Part shown: positions 1-6,744 of the stretch, piece after piece
How positions within the stretch are numbered: position 1 is the stretch's first letter
How the letters are laid out: the number at the start of each line of letters is the position of its first letter
Origin: an uncultured Spirochaetaceae bacterium
GTDB lineage: Bacteria; Spirochaetota; Spirochaetia; Treponematales; Treponemataceae
Length of the DNA stretch: 8,410 bases
Assembly: GCA_902797925.1 (NCBI GenBank)
Contig: CADBUT010000033.1
Coordinates: forward strand, 1-8,410
Direction: 5' to 3'
Notes under the pieces: model-generated
The model's database searches: none
The model's input: only the letters and a program-made list of their open reading frames with translations
Told to the model about the DNA's origin: nothing
Position numbers and translations under genes: made by a program

Positions 1-762
1 ATCGTCTTTTACAAAAGCTTTTTGAGTGCCGTCAAGATATGTTTTGGCGTTATATGATTTTTTATCAAGATGTGTCTCGTCAAAGTAGTTTTTGTTAAGA
101 ACACTAGACGGGTCTTTGTGTGTAAGGTATCTTCCATTACCGTCTATAATATGAATTCTGCTGTTTTCTGAAAATTTTATGTTTTCTACAGCTTCTTCTA
201 AATTCGTAAGTAACAGGTCGCATGCTGCAACTCCAAGAAATTCGTTCTGTGCGCTATATACAGCAATGGAATAAGAAATGCATAATTTCCCGCTCGGCTG
301 TGAGATAAACGGTTCTCCATAAAAAAGCTTGCCATTTGCAGCTGCCGCGCCTGTAAACCATGGCCTTTCTGCATGTTCAAAGTCATCCGGAACGTTCCAG
401 TCGTTATTTGTGATAAGCCAGCCGCCTTTTTTGTGTGGTGTCGCTGTAGAATAATAAAATTCAATGCACTGCGGATAATGCGCTGCAATAGATTTCAAAA
501 GAACCGTTACATTTGCCTTGTTAGGGTTGCTTTTAATTGCGTCTGCAAGACTTTCGAGTGCAGCTACAGGAGATTCAGAAGTTATTCTTGCCTCGTAGGC
601 AACCTTTTCACTGACCATTCTAGACTGGTCAGCAAGCCCGACATTTATTGCAATAGTAAGCATTCTGCCCCATGCCACACATATAACAATTGCGACAATT
701 ACAAGCGGAGCTACAATAAATACAACTTCTTTTGCCCCAAGAGAGAAAAATTTCTTTTTCAT
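1..762 (-). CDS. Methyl-accepting chemotaxis protein, N-terminal part (runs off the left edge)
   Basis: This is the first 254 codons of a chemoreceptor; the rest lies outside the window. The reading frame is open from ATG at 762 to base 1. The N-terminus has a short basic start (MKKKFFS) and one long hydrophobic segment at about residues 12-38, the first transmembrane helix. From about residue 45 onward the protein should be periplasmic. Residues 130-185 carry the dCache ligand-binding signature: ERPWF at 132-136, then FYGEPFIS, then GVAACD ending at Asp182. The amino-acid-sensor pattern Y-x4-R-x-W-Y...D appears here as F128, R133, W135, F136 and D182, so both tyrosines are phenylalanine and the ligand may differ. 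The second transmembrane helix and signalling domain are not in view. The gene lies 52 bases after the stop of the deaminase-receptor frame on the same strand, with no terminator between, so the two are probably co-transcribed. Confidence 0.9.
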   Translation of the reverse strand, partial: MKKKFFSLGAKEVVFIVAPLVIVAIVICVAWGRMLTIAINVGLADQSRMVSEKVAYEARITSESPVAALESLADAIKSNPNKANVTVLLKSIAAHYPQCIEFYYSTATPHKKGGWLITNNDWNVPDDFEHAERPWFTGAAAANGKLFYGEPFISQPSGKLCISYSIAVYSAQNEFLGVAACDLLLTNLEEAVENIKFSENSRIHIIDGNGRYLTHKDPSSVLNKNYFDETHLDKKSYNAKTYLDGTQKAFVKDD

Positions 763-772
763 GTTTGCGATA

Positions 773-780
773 CCTTCCTT
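773..780 (-). promoter_or_regulatory. Ribosome binding site of the left-edge chemoreceptor
   Basis: AAGGAAGG on the minus strand lies 10 bases upstream of the ATG at 762. It is a strong Shine-Dalgarno match and fixes that start. It contrasts with the deaminase, Nudix and cyclase genes of this window, which have none. Confidence 0.75.
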
Positions 781-814
781 ATATCTCAATATTGTGTGTT
801 CTGTTTAATAATCT

Positions 815-3613
815 TTATTTAGCAAGCTCTTCCGCAATGCCCTGCAAATTCTGTGAAGCAACTGAAATATTCTCTGTTGCTCCGCTGAAAAGCTCTACAC
901 CGGAAGCAATCTGCTTTAGCGTTATAAGAATCTGTTCGCTTGCTACAGCCTGCTGCTGAATAATCGTGGTGATATCACCGGAGCTTGCTGCCGTAATTTC
1001 AGAAGCATTTTTAATGCTTGAAAAGCGCGTCTCAAGATTCTTTGCACTTTCTACACCCTTGCGGATTATCTCTGTACCGCTCTCGCTTGCAAGGATAAGA
1101 CTGTCAGAGCTCTGCTGAATTTCGGTGATGCGTTCCTTGATTTCTTTTGTGCCGTCGATAATTCCGTCTGCAAGGCGGCGTATTTCAGTTGCTACAATAT
1201 GGAAATTTTTGCCTGCGTTTCCTGCTGTAGAAGCTTCTAGCTCGGCGTTGAATGCAATGATTTTTGCCTGGTCTGCTACAGAATTGATAAGCGAGACAAT
1301 ATCCCAGATGTTTTCGATTTTGTCGCCGAGTGAGCGTATGCCGCTGATTGTAGACTGGTTTGCGCTTGCAATCTTGTGAAGCTGGCGCACATTTTCTTCA
1401 AGATAAGCAACGCCGTCAGAAACATCGCTGCTGGTTTTTGATGCAATAGAAGACACGTCCTTGATTTTAAGCGAAATATCTTCAGAAAGAGATGTGTTGT
1501 CTTCCATTGTAGCTACAATTTCTTTTACGGCGGTACTCTGTTCCTGGGCTGTTGCTGCATTTTCTTTAGAAGATTCCGCCAGATTCTGCGTTTCGTTTAA
1601 AAGCCGCTCACTTGCACCATGTTCTTTTGCCCTCATGCGCCCGATTATCAGCGTTGTAATTGCCATAATCGTTACAAAAAGCAGAAAAAACGATATAGAA
1701 AGCATTCTTCTCATTGAATTTGAGAATGCGTCAACATCATGTGTCCGTTTCGCCAGAATGTAGAACCAGCCTGTCATCGGAATTTCTGTAACTTTGAAGA
1801 CATACTTTGTACCGTCCAGGCTGCCTGTAACAAATCCGTCTTTTGCTGACAAAAGTTTCTCAGCAACTTCTTTATAAGCGCCGTTTTTTACAATGAGCAT
1901 GTTGTCGTCCGGCGTGTAAATTTCATGCATGAAGTAATTTCCGGCAGGCGAAAGTATAAACGACAAATCGTTTTCCTCTTGCCGTAAATCGCTGACAATA
2001 GTCTGCAAATCAGTCAGCGGATAATCAAAAGAAACTACACCGTCAATCTGATTATTCTTGTAAACAGCCTGTGAAAATGTAACTACAAGTCCGCCCGTAG
2101 AAGCGTCTACATAAACATCAGAAAAAAACATTTTTCCGGCACTTTCTACTGCGCCTTTATACCAGCCGCGGGTTGTCGGGTCATATCCTTCCGGGAAAAA
2201 CAATTCGGGTGTACTGAAGAGCGTCTTGTCTGTTCTGCAGCCGTAAAAGCCTGAAAAATTCGGGTACGCCTTCGACATTTTGATGAATACATCATTTGTG
2301 GCACGGTTGTTCTCATAAAAACCGTCTTTAAAAACCCACGCTATCGCTTCTGTCATTTTCATCGGAGCAGTCAGTGTTTTTTCAAGCTCAAGCACGCATT
2401 TTTGTGCTTCGTCCTGCATCATGCGGTATGTCTGTTTTTTGGTAAATTTAGATGTAAACGCTGAAACAATTATTGTAGTGAGTATAAAAAAGAGCGCAGT
2501 AGGCGTTCCAATCGTAATCATGGAACGTCTGACAGAGCTTAAATCAAAACTTCTTTTTTTTTTACGTCCTGTATTGAATGCTTCCCAAGCGGCTTCTACA
2601 TTTTCAAGATAAGAGCCTTTTGAAATGTCATCCATAAAAGAAGCAGTAAATGAATTGCGTATAATCTGTTTAAGTTCTTCAAGAGAAAAGCCCATTTCAG
2701 AATAAGCGTTCCAGTATTCGTCAAGCAGCTCTACGCCAAAGAAGATCGGGTCGTCGGAATTCAATATTACAGGAATGCCCCTGTCAAAGAATTTGCGCAT
2801 CGGGTGGTCTGCAAGGCTCTTAACATATTTCTGCGTAAAGATGTTGCTTGTCGGGCAGATTTCAAGCGGAATTTTCTGCTCGGCGAGTGTCTGCATAAGA
2901 TTTTCGTCAAAGACGGCAGAAATACCGTGACCTATACGCTGTGCTTTTAAAACATTGATTGAATCCCAGATAGATTCAGGGCCGACATCTTCACCGGCGT
3001 GTGCAACTGTTACAAGATTGTGCTCACGCGCCTTTGCAAAGACTTCGCCGAAAAGCTTGGCAGGGCCTTTTTCTTCAGAACCGCCGAGTCCGATTCCTAT
3101 AATTTCAGGAATTCTGTATGCAAGAAGAAGCTGAAGATTCTTTTCCGCGTTTTCCATGCCGAAAGTGCGCGAAACATCAATTAATATGCGGACTACGATT
3201 CCGGTTTCAGATTTGATTTTCATTATGTTGCGGCGGTAAATTTCCACCATTTTAAGAAAATCAAAGCCTTTTTTCATAAGAGAGCTTGGAGAAGCAAAAA
3301 CTTCTGCATAAGTTATGCCGTTGCGTACAAGATAGTCTTTTAAGTCGCTGAATACACAGTCCAAGTCTTCTTCTGTATCATACAAGTCTTGTACGGCAAG
3401 ATATGCTCTGATAAAACCGCTTAAGTCTGAATATGTAAAGATTTTTTCTATTTCTTTGCCGGCTTCAGCTTCGCTTAATGCCGGGAAACGGCGCATATAA
3501 AAGCGGGTTATTGTATTTCGGCTGACTGCCGCCTCAAGATGCAGGTGCAGCTCAGCTTTCGGGATTTCCTTAAAAAAACGGATAAAATCTTTCTTTGTAA
3601 TTTCAGGCTTCAT
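815..3613 (-). CDS. Adenosine deaminase fused in frame to a HAMP-less dCache chemoreceptor (932 aa)
   Basis: Residues 1-349 form a complete adenosine deaminase, a cytoplasmic zinc amidohydrolase converting adenosine to inosine plus ammonia. All landmarks are visible: HLH at 23-25, HAGE at 205-208, RIGHG at 226-230, CPTSN at 253-257 and NSDDP at 285-289. Residues 351-932 form a complete chemoreceptor: transmembrane helix about 367-386, dCache ligand domain about 395-625, second helix about 638-658, no recognisable HAMP, then a coiled-coil signalling domain with its tip near 775-815. The dCache has Y477, R482, W484, Y485 and D530, matching the known amino-acid-binding motif. Topology allows the fusion, because a receptor N-terminus is cytoplasmic. 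I chose ATG at 3613 (MKPEIT) over the in-frame ATG at 3745, since the extra 44 residues are unlike any deaminase and a promoter lies between. The join is an A10 run. A receptor translated alone would probably start at ATG 2521 (568 aa), which lacks a clear ribosome site. I am sure of both halves, less sure they form one protein. Confidence 0.85.
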   Translation of the reverse strand: MKPEITKKDFIRFFKEIPKAELHLHLEAAVSRNTITRFYMRRFPALSEAEAGKEIEKIFTYSDLSGFIRAYLAVQDLYDTEEDLDCVFSDLKDYLVRNGITYAEVFASPSSLMKKGFDFLKMVEIYRRNIMKIKSETGIVVRILIDVSRTFGMENAEKNLQLLLAYRIPEIIGIGLGGSEEKGPAKLFGEVFAKAREHNLVTVAHAGEDVGPESIWDSINVLKAQRIGHGISAVFDENLMQTLAEQKIPLEICPTSNIFTQKYVKSLADHPMRKFFDRGIPVILNSDDPIFFGVELLDEYWNAYSEMGFSLEELKQIIRNSFTASFMDDISKGSYLENVEAAWEAFNTGRKKKRSFDLSSVRRSMITIGTPTALFFILTTIIVSAFTSKFTKKQTYRMMQDEAQKCVLELEKTLTAPMKMTEAIAWVFKDGFYENNRATNDVFIKMSKAYPNFSGFYGCRTDKTLFSTPELFFPEGYDPTTRGWYKGAVESAGKMFFSDVYVDASTGGLVVTFSQAVYKNNQIDGVVSFDYPLTDLQTIVSDLRQEENDLSFILSPAGNYFMHEIYTPDDNMLIVKNGAYKEVAEKLLSAKDGFVTGSLDGTKYVFKVTEIPMTGWFYILAKRTHDVDAFSNSMRRMLSISFFLLFVTIMAITTLIIGRMRAKEHGASERLLNETQNLAESSKENAATAQEQSTAVKEIVATMEDNTSLSEDISLKIKDVSSIASKTSSDVSDGVAYLEENVRQLHKIASANQSTISGIRSLGDKIENIWDIVSLINSVADQAKIIAFNAELEASTAGNAGKNFHIVATEIRRLADGIIDGTKEIKERITEIQQSSDSLILASESGTEIIRKGVESAKNLETRFSSIKNASEITAASSGDITTIIQQQAVASEQILITLKQIASGVELFSGATENISVASQNLQGIAEELAK
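2554..2563 (-). other. A10 homopolymer at the deaminase-receptor junction
   Basis: Ten consecutive A residues on the coding strand encode K351-K353 plus the first base of the R354 codon, exactly where deaminase homology ends and the receptor begins. Read with ten A, the frame continues into the receptor. With nine A the deaminase ends as KKKEVLI at the TAA at 2541-2539. With eleven A it ends as KKKKKF at the TGA at 2546-2544. Runs of this length are known sites of polymerase slippage, phase variation and sequencing error. The sequence alone cannot tell which applies. Confidence 0.8.
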
Positions 3614-3620
3614 ACAAAAA

Positions 3621-3629
3621 ATTATAACA
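3621..3629 (-). promoter_or_regulatory. Extended -10 promoter of the deaminase-receptor gene
   Basis: On the minus strand TG-T-TATAAT is a consensus extended -10 element. Seven bases separate its last T from the ATG at 3613, so transcription should start at or next to the start codon, giving a leaderless message. There is no convincing -35 box (ACTGCA lies at the 17-base spacing), which is tolerated by extended -10 promoters, and no Shine-Dalgarno sequence. Confidence 0.65.
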
Positions 3630-3708
3630 CTACATTGAAATCTTGCAGTAATTTTTATTGTAAAATTTTGGAAGTTTTGCATTACATTAATTCCATCAAA
3701 CTTTTCTG

Positions 3709-3717
3709 TGCTATAAT
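3709..3717 (+). promoter_or_regulatory. Extended -10 promoter of the Nudix-acyltransferase operon
   Basis: TG-C-TATAAT is a consensus extended -10 element 17 bases before the ATG at 3735. The predicted 5' leader is about 10 bases and has no Shine-Dalgarno sequence. It faces away from the deaminase promoter, with the two -10 boxes about 86 bp apart, so the two transcription units are divergent and could share a regulator. Confidence 0.6.
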
Positions 3718-3734
3718 TAGACAGTCTGCTCATT

Positions 3735-4223
3735 ATGATAAACACTACATTATGCTATATAGAGAAAAACGGCTCGTATCTGATGATTCACCGCACAAAA
3801 AAAGCTGGCGATGTGAATAAAGACAAATGGATTGGCATCGGCGGCAAATTTGAAGAGGGCGAAAGCCCATTCGACTGTGTGCGCCGCGAAGTGCGCGAAG
3901 AAACCGGAATAGTCTTGAGAAAACCAGAATACCGCGGAACCGTAACCTTTGTTTCGCGCGAAACTGAAAAACCGGGCAAGCCTGCACCTGAAACCTATTA
4001 CGAGCTTATGCATCTTTTCTGGTGCAGCGACTTTGAGGAGCCTTCTGCGCTTACCGCCTGCGACGAAGGTGAGCTTGAATGGGTTGCAAAATCAAAAATG
4101 AATGAACTTCCGCACTGGCAGGGCGATGAAATCTTTCTTGATCTGCTCGATAGAAGAGTTCCGTTTTTTTCGCTTAAACTTGAATATGACGACGGCAGGC
4201 TTGTAAACAGTGTGCTTGAATAA
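3735..4223 (+). CDS. Nudix hydrolase, MutT / 8-oxo-dGTP diphosphatase-like (162 aa)
   Basis: This is a small cytoplasmic pyrophosphohydrolase. The Nudix box G-x5-E-x7-REUxEExGU is perfect at residues 37-59: G37, E43, and REVREETGI from R51 to I59. These residues bind the catalytic magnesium. The N-terminus (NTTLCYIE...YLMIHR...DKWIGIGGKFEEGE) closely resembles Firmicutes-type proteins annotated as 8-oxo-dGTP diphosphatase, and the length fits a single Nudix domain. Substrate cannot be read from the box: oxidised purine nucleotides are the usual assignment, but other nucleoside diphosphate derivatives are possible. The start at 3735 gives the family N-terminus directly and leaves a leader of only about 10 bases. 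The stop is 17 bases before the acyltransferase start, so the two form an operon. The deaminase, transcribed divergently, is also a purine enzyme. Confidence 0.9.
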   Translation: MINTTLCYIEKNGSYLMIHRTKKAGDVNKDKWIGIGGKFEEGESPFDCVRREVREETGIVLRKPEYRGTVTFVSRETEKPGKPAPETYYELMHLFWCSDFEEPSALTACDEGELEWVAKSKMNELPHWQGDEIFLDLLDRRVPFFSLKLEYDDGRLVNSVLE

Positions 4224-4240
4224 ATTGCAGGAAAATCAGC

Positions 4241-5542
4241 ATGAAAACAGTAGTCAAAGAGCTTGAATATGAAAAAGTGCTTGCACTTCCAAAAGAAAAG
4301 CCGCAGAAGCCCGTAAAGCCGGCTTTGATTTTGCGCTGGCTTATGAAGACGCTCGGCAAAGGCGAACTTAAAGCAGCAAATTTCAAGGCAAATTATATCG
4401 GCATGGAAAAACTCGGCAAGCACGAGCCGTGCCTTATACTTATGAATCATTCCTGCTTTACAGATTTGATAATTGCGGAAACAGTTTTTGCCGACCGCCC
4501 GATGAACATTGTCTGCACGGGCGACGGTTTTGTCGGCAAGAACATGCTGATGCGGCATCTCGGCTGCATACCCACAAATAAGTTTGTCACCGACTTTGTG
4601 CTTGTAAAAAACATGAAGTACGCGGTCGAAAAGCTCCGCACTTCGGTCTTGATGTACCCGGAAGCAAGCTACAGCTTTGACGGAACGGCTACGCCGCTGC
4701 CCGACACGCTCGGAAAGTGCCTTAAGCTTTTGAACGTGCCTGTGATTGTAATTCGCACTTACGGCGCGTTTGCCCACGATCCGCTTTACAACAATTTGCA
4801 GAAGCGCAAAGTTGATATAAGTGCAGATGTAAAGTACCTTCTGTCGCCGGAAGAAATTGCCGGAAAAACTGTTGACGAGCTGAATGAAATTCTTAAAAAC
4901 GAATTTACGTTCGATAACTGGCAGTGGCAGCGCGAGAACAAGGTGCGCATTACCGAGCCGTTCCGCGCTGATTTTTTGAACCGCGTGCTTTACAAGTGCA
5001 CATGCTGCGGAACTGAAGGAGAAATGCTCGGCAAAGGCACAACGCTTTCATGCGGTGCGTGCGGTGCAGTCTGGAACCTTTCAGAATATGGAACTTTGGA
5101 GCAGGTTTTGCCGCCAAAAACCGCTGCCGACAATCATCCGCTTAATGTGCCGGCTTTTGACAATGTACCTGACTGGTTCAGCTGGCAGCGTGAGCAGGTT
5201 CGCGCAGAAATTGCCGCCGGTACATATCAGCTTGACGTGCCTGTAGAAATCTACATGATGGTCAACACAAAGGCAATTTATCATGTCGGCGACGGCCGGC
5301 TTCGGCACAGCACGGCTGGTTTTGTGCTTGACGGCTGCGGCGGCAGGCTGCATTACGGGCAGAAGCCGCGCGCAAGCTACAGCCTTTATTCAGACTATTA
5401 CTGGTACGAAATCGGCGACATGATCTGCATCGGTGATATGAAGACGCTCTACTACTGCTTCCCCAAAAACGCCGGTGACATCGCCGCCAAAGCCCGCATC
5501 GCCACCGAAGAATTGTACAGACTGGCGGCACTAGACAGATAA
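4241..5542 (+). CDS. PlsC-type lysophospholipid acyltransferase with zinc ribbon and extra C-terminal domain (433 aa)
   Basis: The N-terminal half is a glycerolipid acyltransferase of the family that adds the second acyl chain to lysophosphatidic acid or related lipids at the inner membrane. The catalytic HX4D motif is NHSCFTD at 69-75 (H70, D75), and the acceptor-binding motif is YPEASYS at 139-145, in place of the usual PEGTRS. The gene is much longer than a plain PlsC of about 240 residues. After the catalytic part comes a four-cysteine zinc ribbon (C253, C256, C271, C274), then about 130 residues rich in Tyr and Trp that I do not recognise and that might be a PH-like membrane-binding fold (weak inference). 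No long transmembrane helix is obvious. An AGGA at 4229-4232 lies 8 bases before the ATG. The gene is GC-rich compared with the next one: 34 of 60 bases are G or C at 4921-4980, against 19 of 60 at 6121-6180. The true lipid substrate is unknown. Confidence 0.85.
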   Translation: MKTVVKELEYEKVLALPKEKPQKPVKPALILRWLMKTLGKGELKAANFKANYIGMEKLGKHEPCLILMNHSCFTDLIIAETVFADRPMNIVCTGDGFVGKNMLMRHLGCIPTNKFVTDFVLVKNMKYAVEKLRTSVLMYPEASYSFDGTATPLPDTLGKCLKLLNVPVIVIRTYGAFAHDPLYNNLQKRKVDISADVKYLLSPEEIAGKTVDELNEILKNEFTFDNWQWQRENKVRITEPFRADFLNRVLYKCTCCGTEGEMLGKGTTLSCGACGAVWNLSEYGTLEQVLPPKTAADNHPLNVPAFDNVPDWFSWQREQVRAEIAAGTYQLDVPVEIYMMVNTKAIYHVGDGRLRHSTAGFVLDGCGGRLHYGQKPRASYSLYSDYYWYEIGDMICIGDMKTLYYCFPKNAGDIAAKARIATEELYRLAALDR

Positions 5543-5553
5543 AGCTTAAAAAT

Positions 5554-5583
5554 TTGTTGAATTTCACAAAAACATGTTACAAT
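5554..5583 (+). promoter_or_regulatory. Promoter of the diguanylate cyclase gene
   Basis: TTGTTG at 5554-5559, an 18-base spacer and TACAAT at 5578-5583, with TG at 5575-5576 making the -10 an extended type. The predicted start of transcription falls on or next to the ATG at 5590, so the message is probably leaderless. No terminator is visible between the acyltransferase stop at 5542 and this promoter, so read-through from upstream is also possible. Confidence 0.6.
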
Positions 5584-5589
5584 GTTCGC

Positions 5590-6729
5590 ATGGACTATTT
5601 GTGGATTATAGAAATTGACATATTCTGCAGTATTGTATTGAGTATAGTACTTTACAGCCTTTGCAAGAATTATGACAGGCAGACAAGGCAGCGTTATTAC
5701 ATAAAAGCCATTATAACCGGGCTTGTCACTTTTGCTGCAGAAATCAATTCTGCACTTATAGACGGAAAAGTTTTTGCCGCGCCGCGTTTTGTGAATTGGC
5801 TGATGAATTCCGTATATTTTGTTTCTTCCGTAGTGATGGGCTATTATTGGCTCTGTTATGTTGAAGTTGCGCTTGAGTCAAACTTCATAAAGCAAAAGCA
5901 TCTGGTACTGCTTGCGAAGCTTCCGGTTGTAATAGCTGTTATAGGCGTAATCGCTTCTTATTTTAGCGGTTTTTTCTTCTATATAGACAGCAGCAATGTT
6001 TACCGGCGCGGTCAGTTCATTTTGCTGCATACAATTATCTGTCATGCCTACACAATTATAACTACTGCACATGCGTTTATAAAATCTCTTAAATGCAAGG
6101 TTTATCTTAAAGCTGTTGAATACCGGATTCTTTCAATGTTTCTGCTTTTTCCGTTTTCAATAGGAATTATTCAGATGTTTTTTCCGAAGATTCCGACTGT
6201 AAGTTCAGGCATTACACTTGCATTTCTGTATGTTTACATTGATTTGCAAAATCTGCTTATTTCAGTTGATACGCTTTCGGGACTTAACAACAGAAACCAG
6301 CTGCTGCGCTATCTGGGTTCAAGACTGAAAAACAATCCGCAGGAAAACAGGCTGTATGTCTTTATGCTTGATGTAAACAAATTCAAAAAGATAAACGACG
6401 TTTACGGTCATATCGAAGGCGATTCTGCACTAATCCGCTGTTCAAATGCGCTTAAACTGGCAAACCGTGACACAAACAACTTTATTGGACGTTACGGCGG
6501 TGATGAATTCATTTTGATTTCAGATTTGCAGAACGACGGCGAAGCCGAGCTTCTTTGCGAGAAAATCAGAAAAGCGCTGCAAGTCATTTGTATCGAAGAT
6601 AAAGTCGAATATGATCTGTCGTTCAGTTTCGGCTATGTGTCCTACAAAAAAGAGATGAAGACAATTCAAAGCTTTATAGCCGCTGCCGACCAAAAACTCT
6701 ACGAAGCCAAAAAAGCAAGAGATGCATGA
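5590..6729 (+). CDS. Membrane-bound GGDEF diguanylate cyclase (379 aa)
   Basis: The C-terminal domain (about 220-379) should make cyclic di-GMP from two GTP. The signature YGGDEF is intact at 302-307. The domain opens with DTLSGLNNRN at 227-236, and the metal and substrate region is LDVNKFKKINDVYGH at 260-274, with D261 and N263 (a common Asp-to-Asn change). The C-terminal AAADQKLYEAKK is also typical. The product-inhibition site RxxD expected just before GGDEF is absent: its positions read DTNN (294-297). The N-terminal 220 residues hold about six or seven hydrophobic segments (roughly 4-23, 37-55, 66-95, 104-131, 142-164, 180-198, 205-220), a multi-span sensor of unknown input. An in-frame TTG at 5554 would add 12 residues, but it overlaps the -35 region, so I chose ATG 5590. 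The 428-residue gene follows 15 bases after the stop. Cyclic di-GMP typically affects motility and attachment. Confidence 0.9.
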   Translation: MDYLWIIEIDIFCSIVLSIVLYSLCKNYDRQTRQRYYIKAIITGLVTFAAEINSALIDGKVFAAPRFVNWLMNSVYFVSSVVMGYYWLCYVEVALESNFIKQKHLVLLAKLPVVIAVIGVIASYFSGFFFYIDSSNVYRRGQFILLHTIICHAYTIITTAHAFIKSLKCKVYLKAVEYRILSMFLLFPFSIGIIQMFFPKIPTVSSGITLAFLYVYIDLQNLLISVDTLSGLNNRNQLLRYLGSRLKNNPQENRLYVFMLDVNKFKKINDVYGHIEGDSALIRCSNALKLANRDTNNFIGRYGGDEFILISDLQNDGEAELLCEKIRKALQVICIEDKVEYDLSFSFGYVSYKKEMKTIQSFIAAADQKLYEAKKARDA

Positions 6730-6744
6730 TTAGAACGAAGTTAT

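Noticed and set aside
763..814. Terminator or promoter between the two receptor genes
   Set aside because: No hairpin with a T-tract and no consensus promoter were found in these 52 bases; only the ribosome site is clear.
373..822. Plus-strand open frame over the left-edge receptor
   Set aside because: It is antisense to a clear receptor frame, has a Cys-rich, low-quality composition, and shows no family motif.
3614..3745. 44-residue N-terminal extension of the deaminase from an upstream in-frame ATG at 3745
   Set aside because: It overlaps the divergent promoter region and the start of the Nudix gene, is unlike deaminase N-termini, and a consensus extended -10 lies just before the ATG at 3613.
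3998..4777. Long open frame on the minus strand across the Nudix-acyltransferase junction
   Set aside because: It is antisense to two well-supported genes, rich in Cys, His and Ser, and has no domain or ribosome site.
5554..5589. TTG start 12 codons upstream for the diguanylate cyclase
   Set aside because: It coincides with the -35 box, has no ribosome site, and the added residues lie outside the hydrophobic N-terminal helix.
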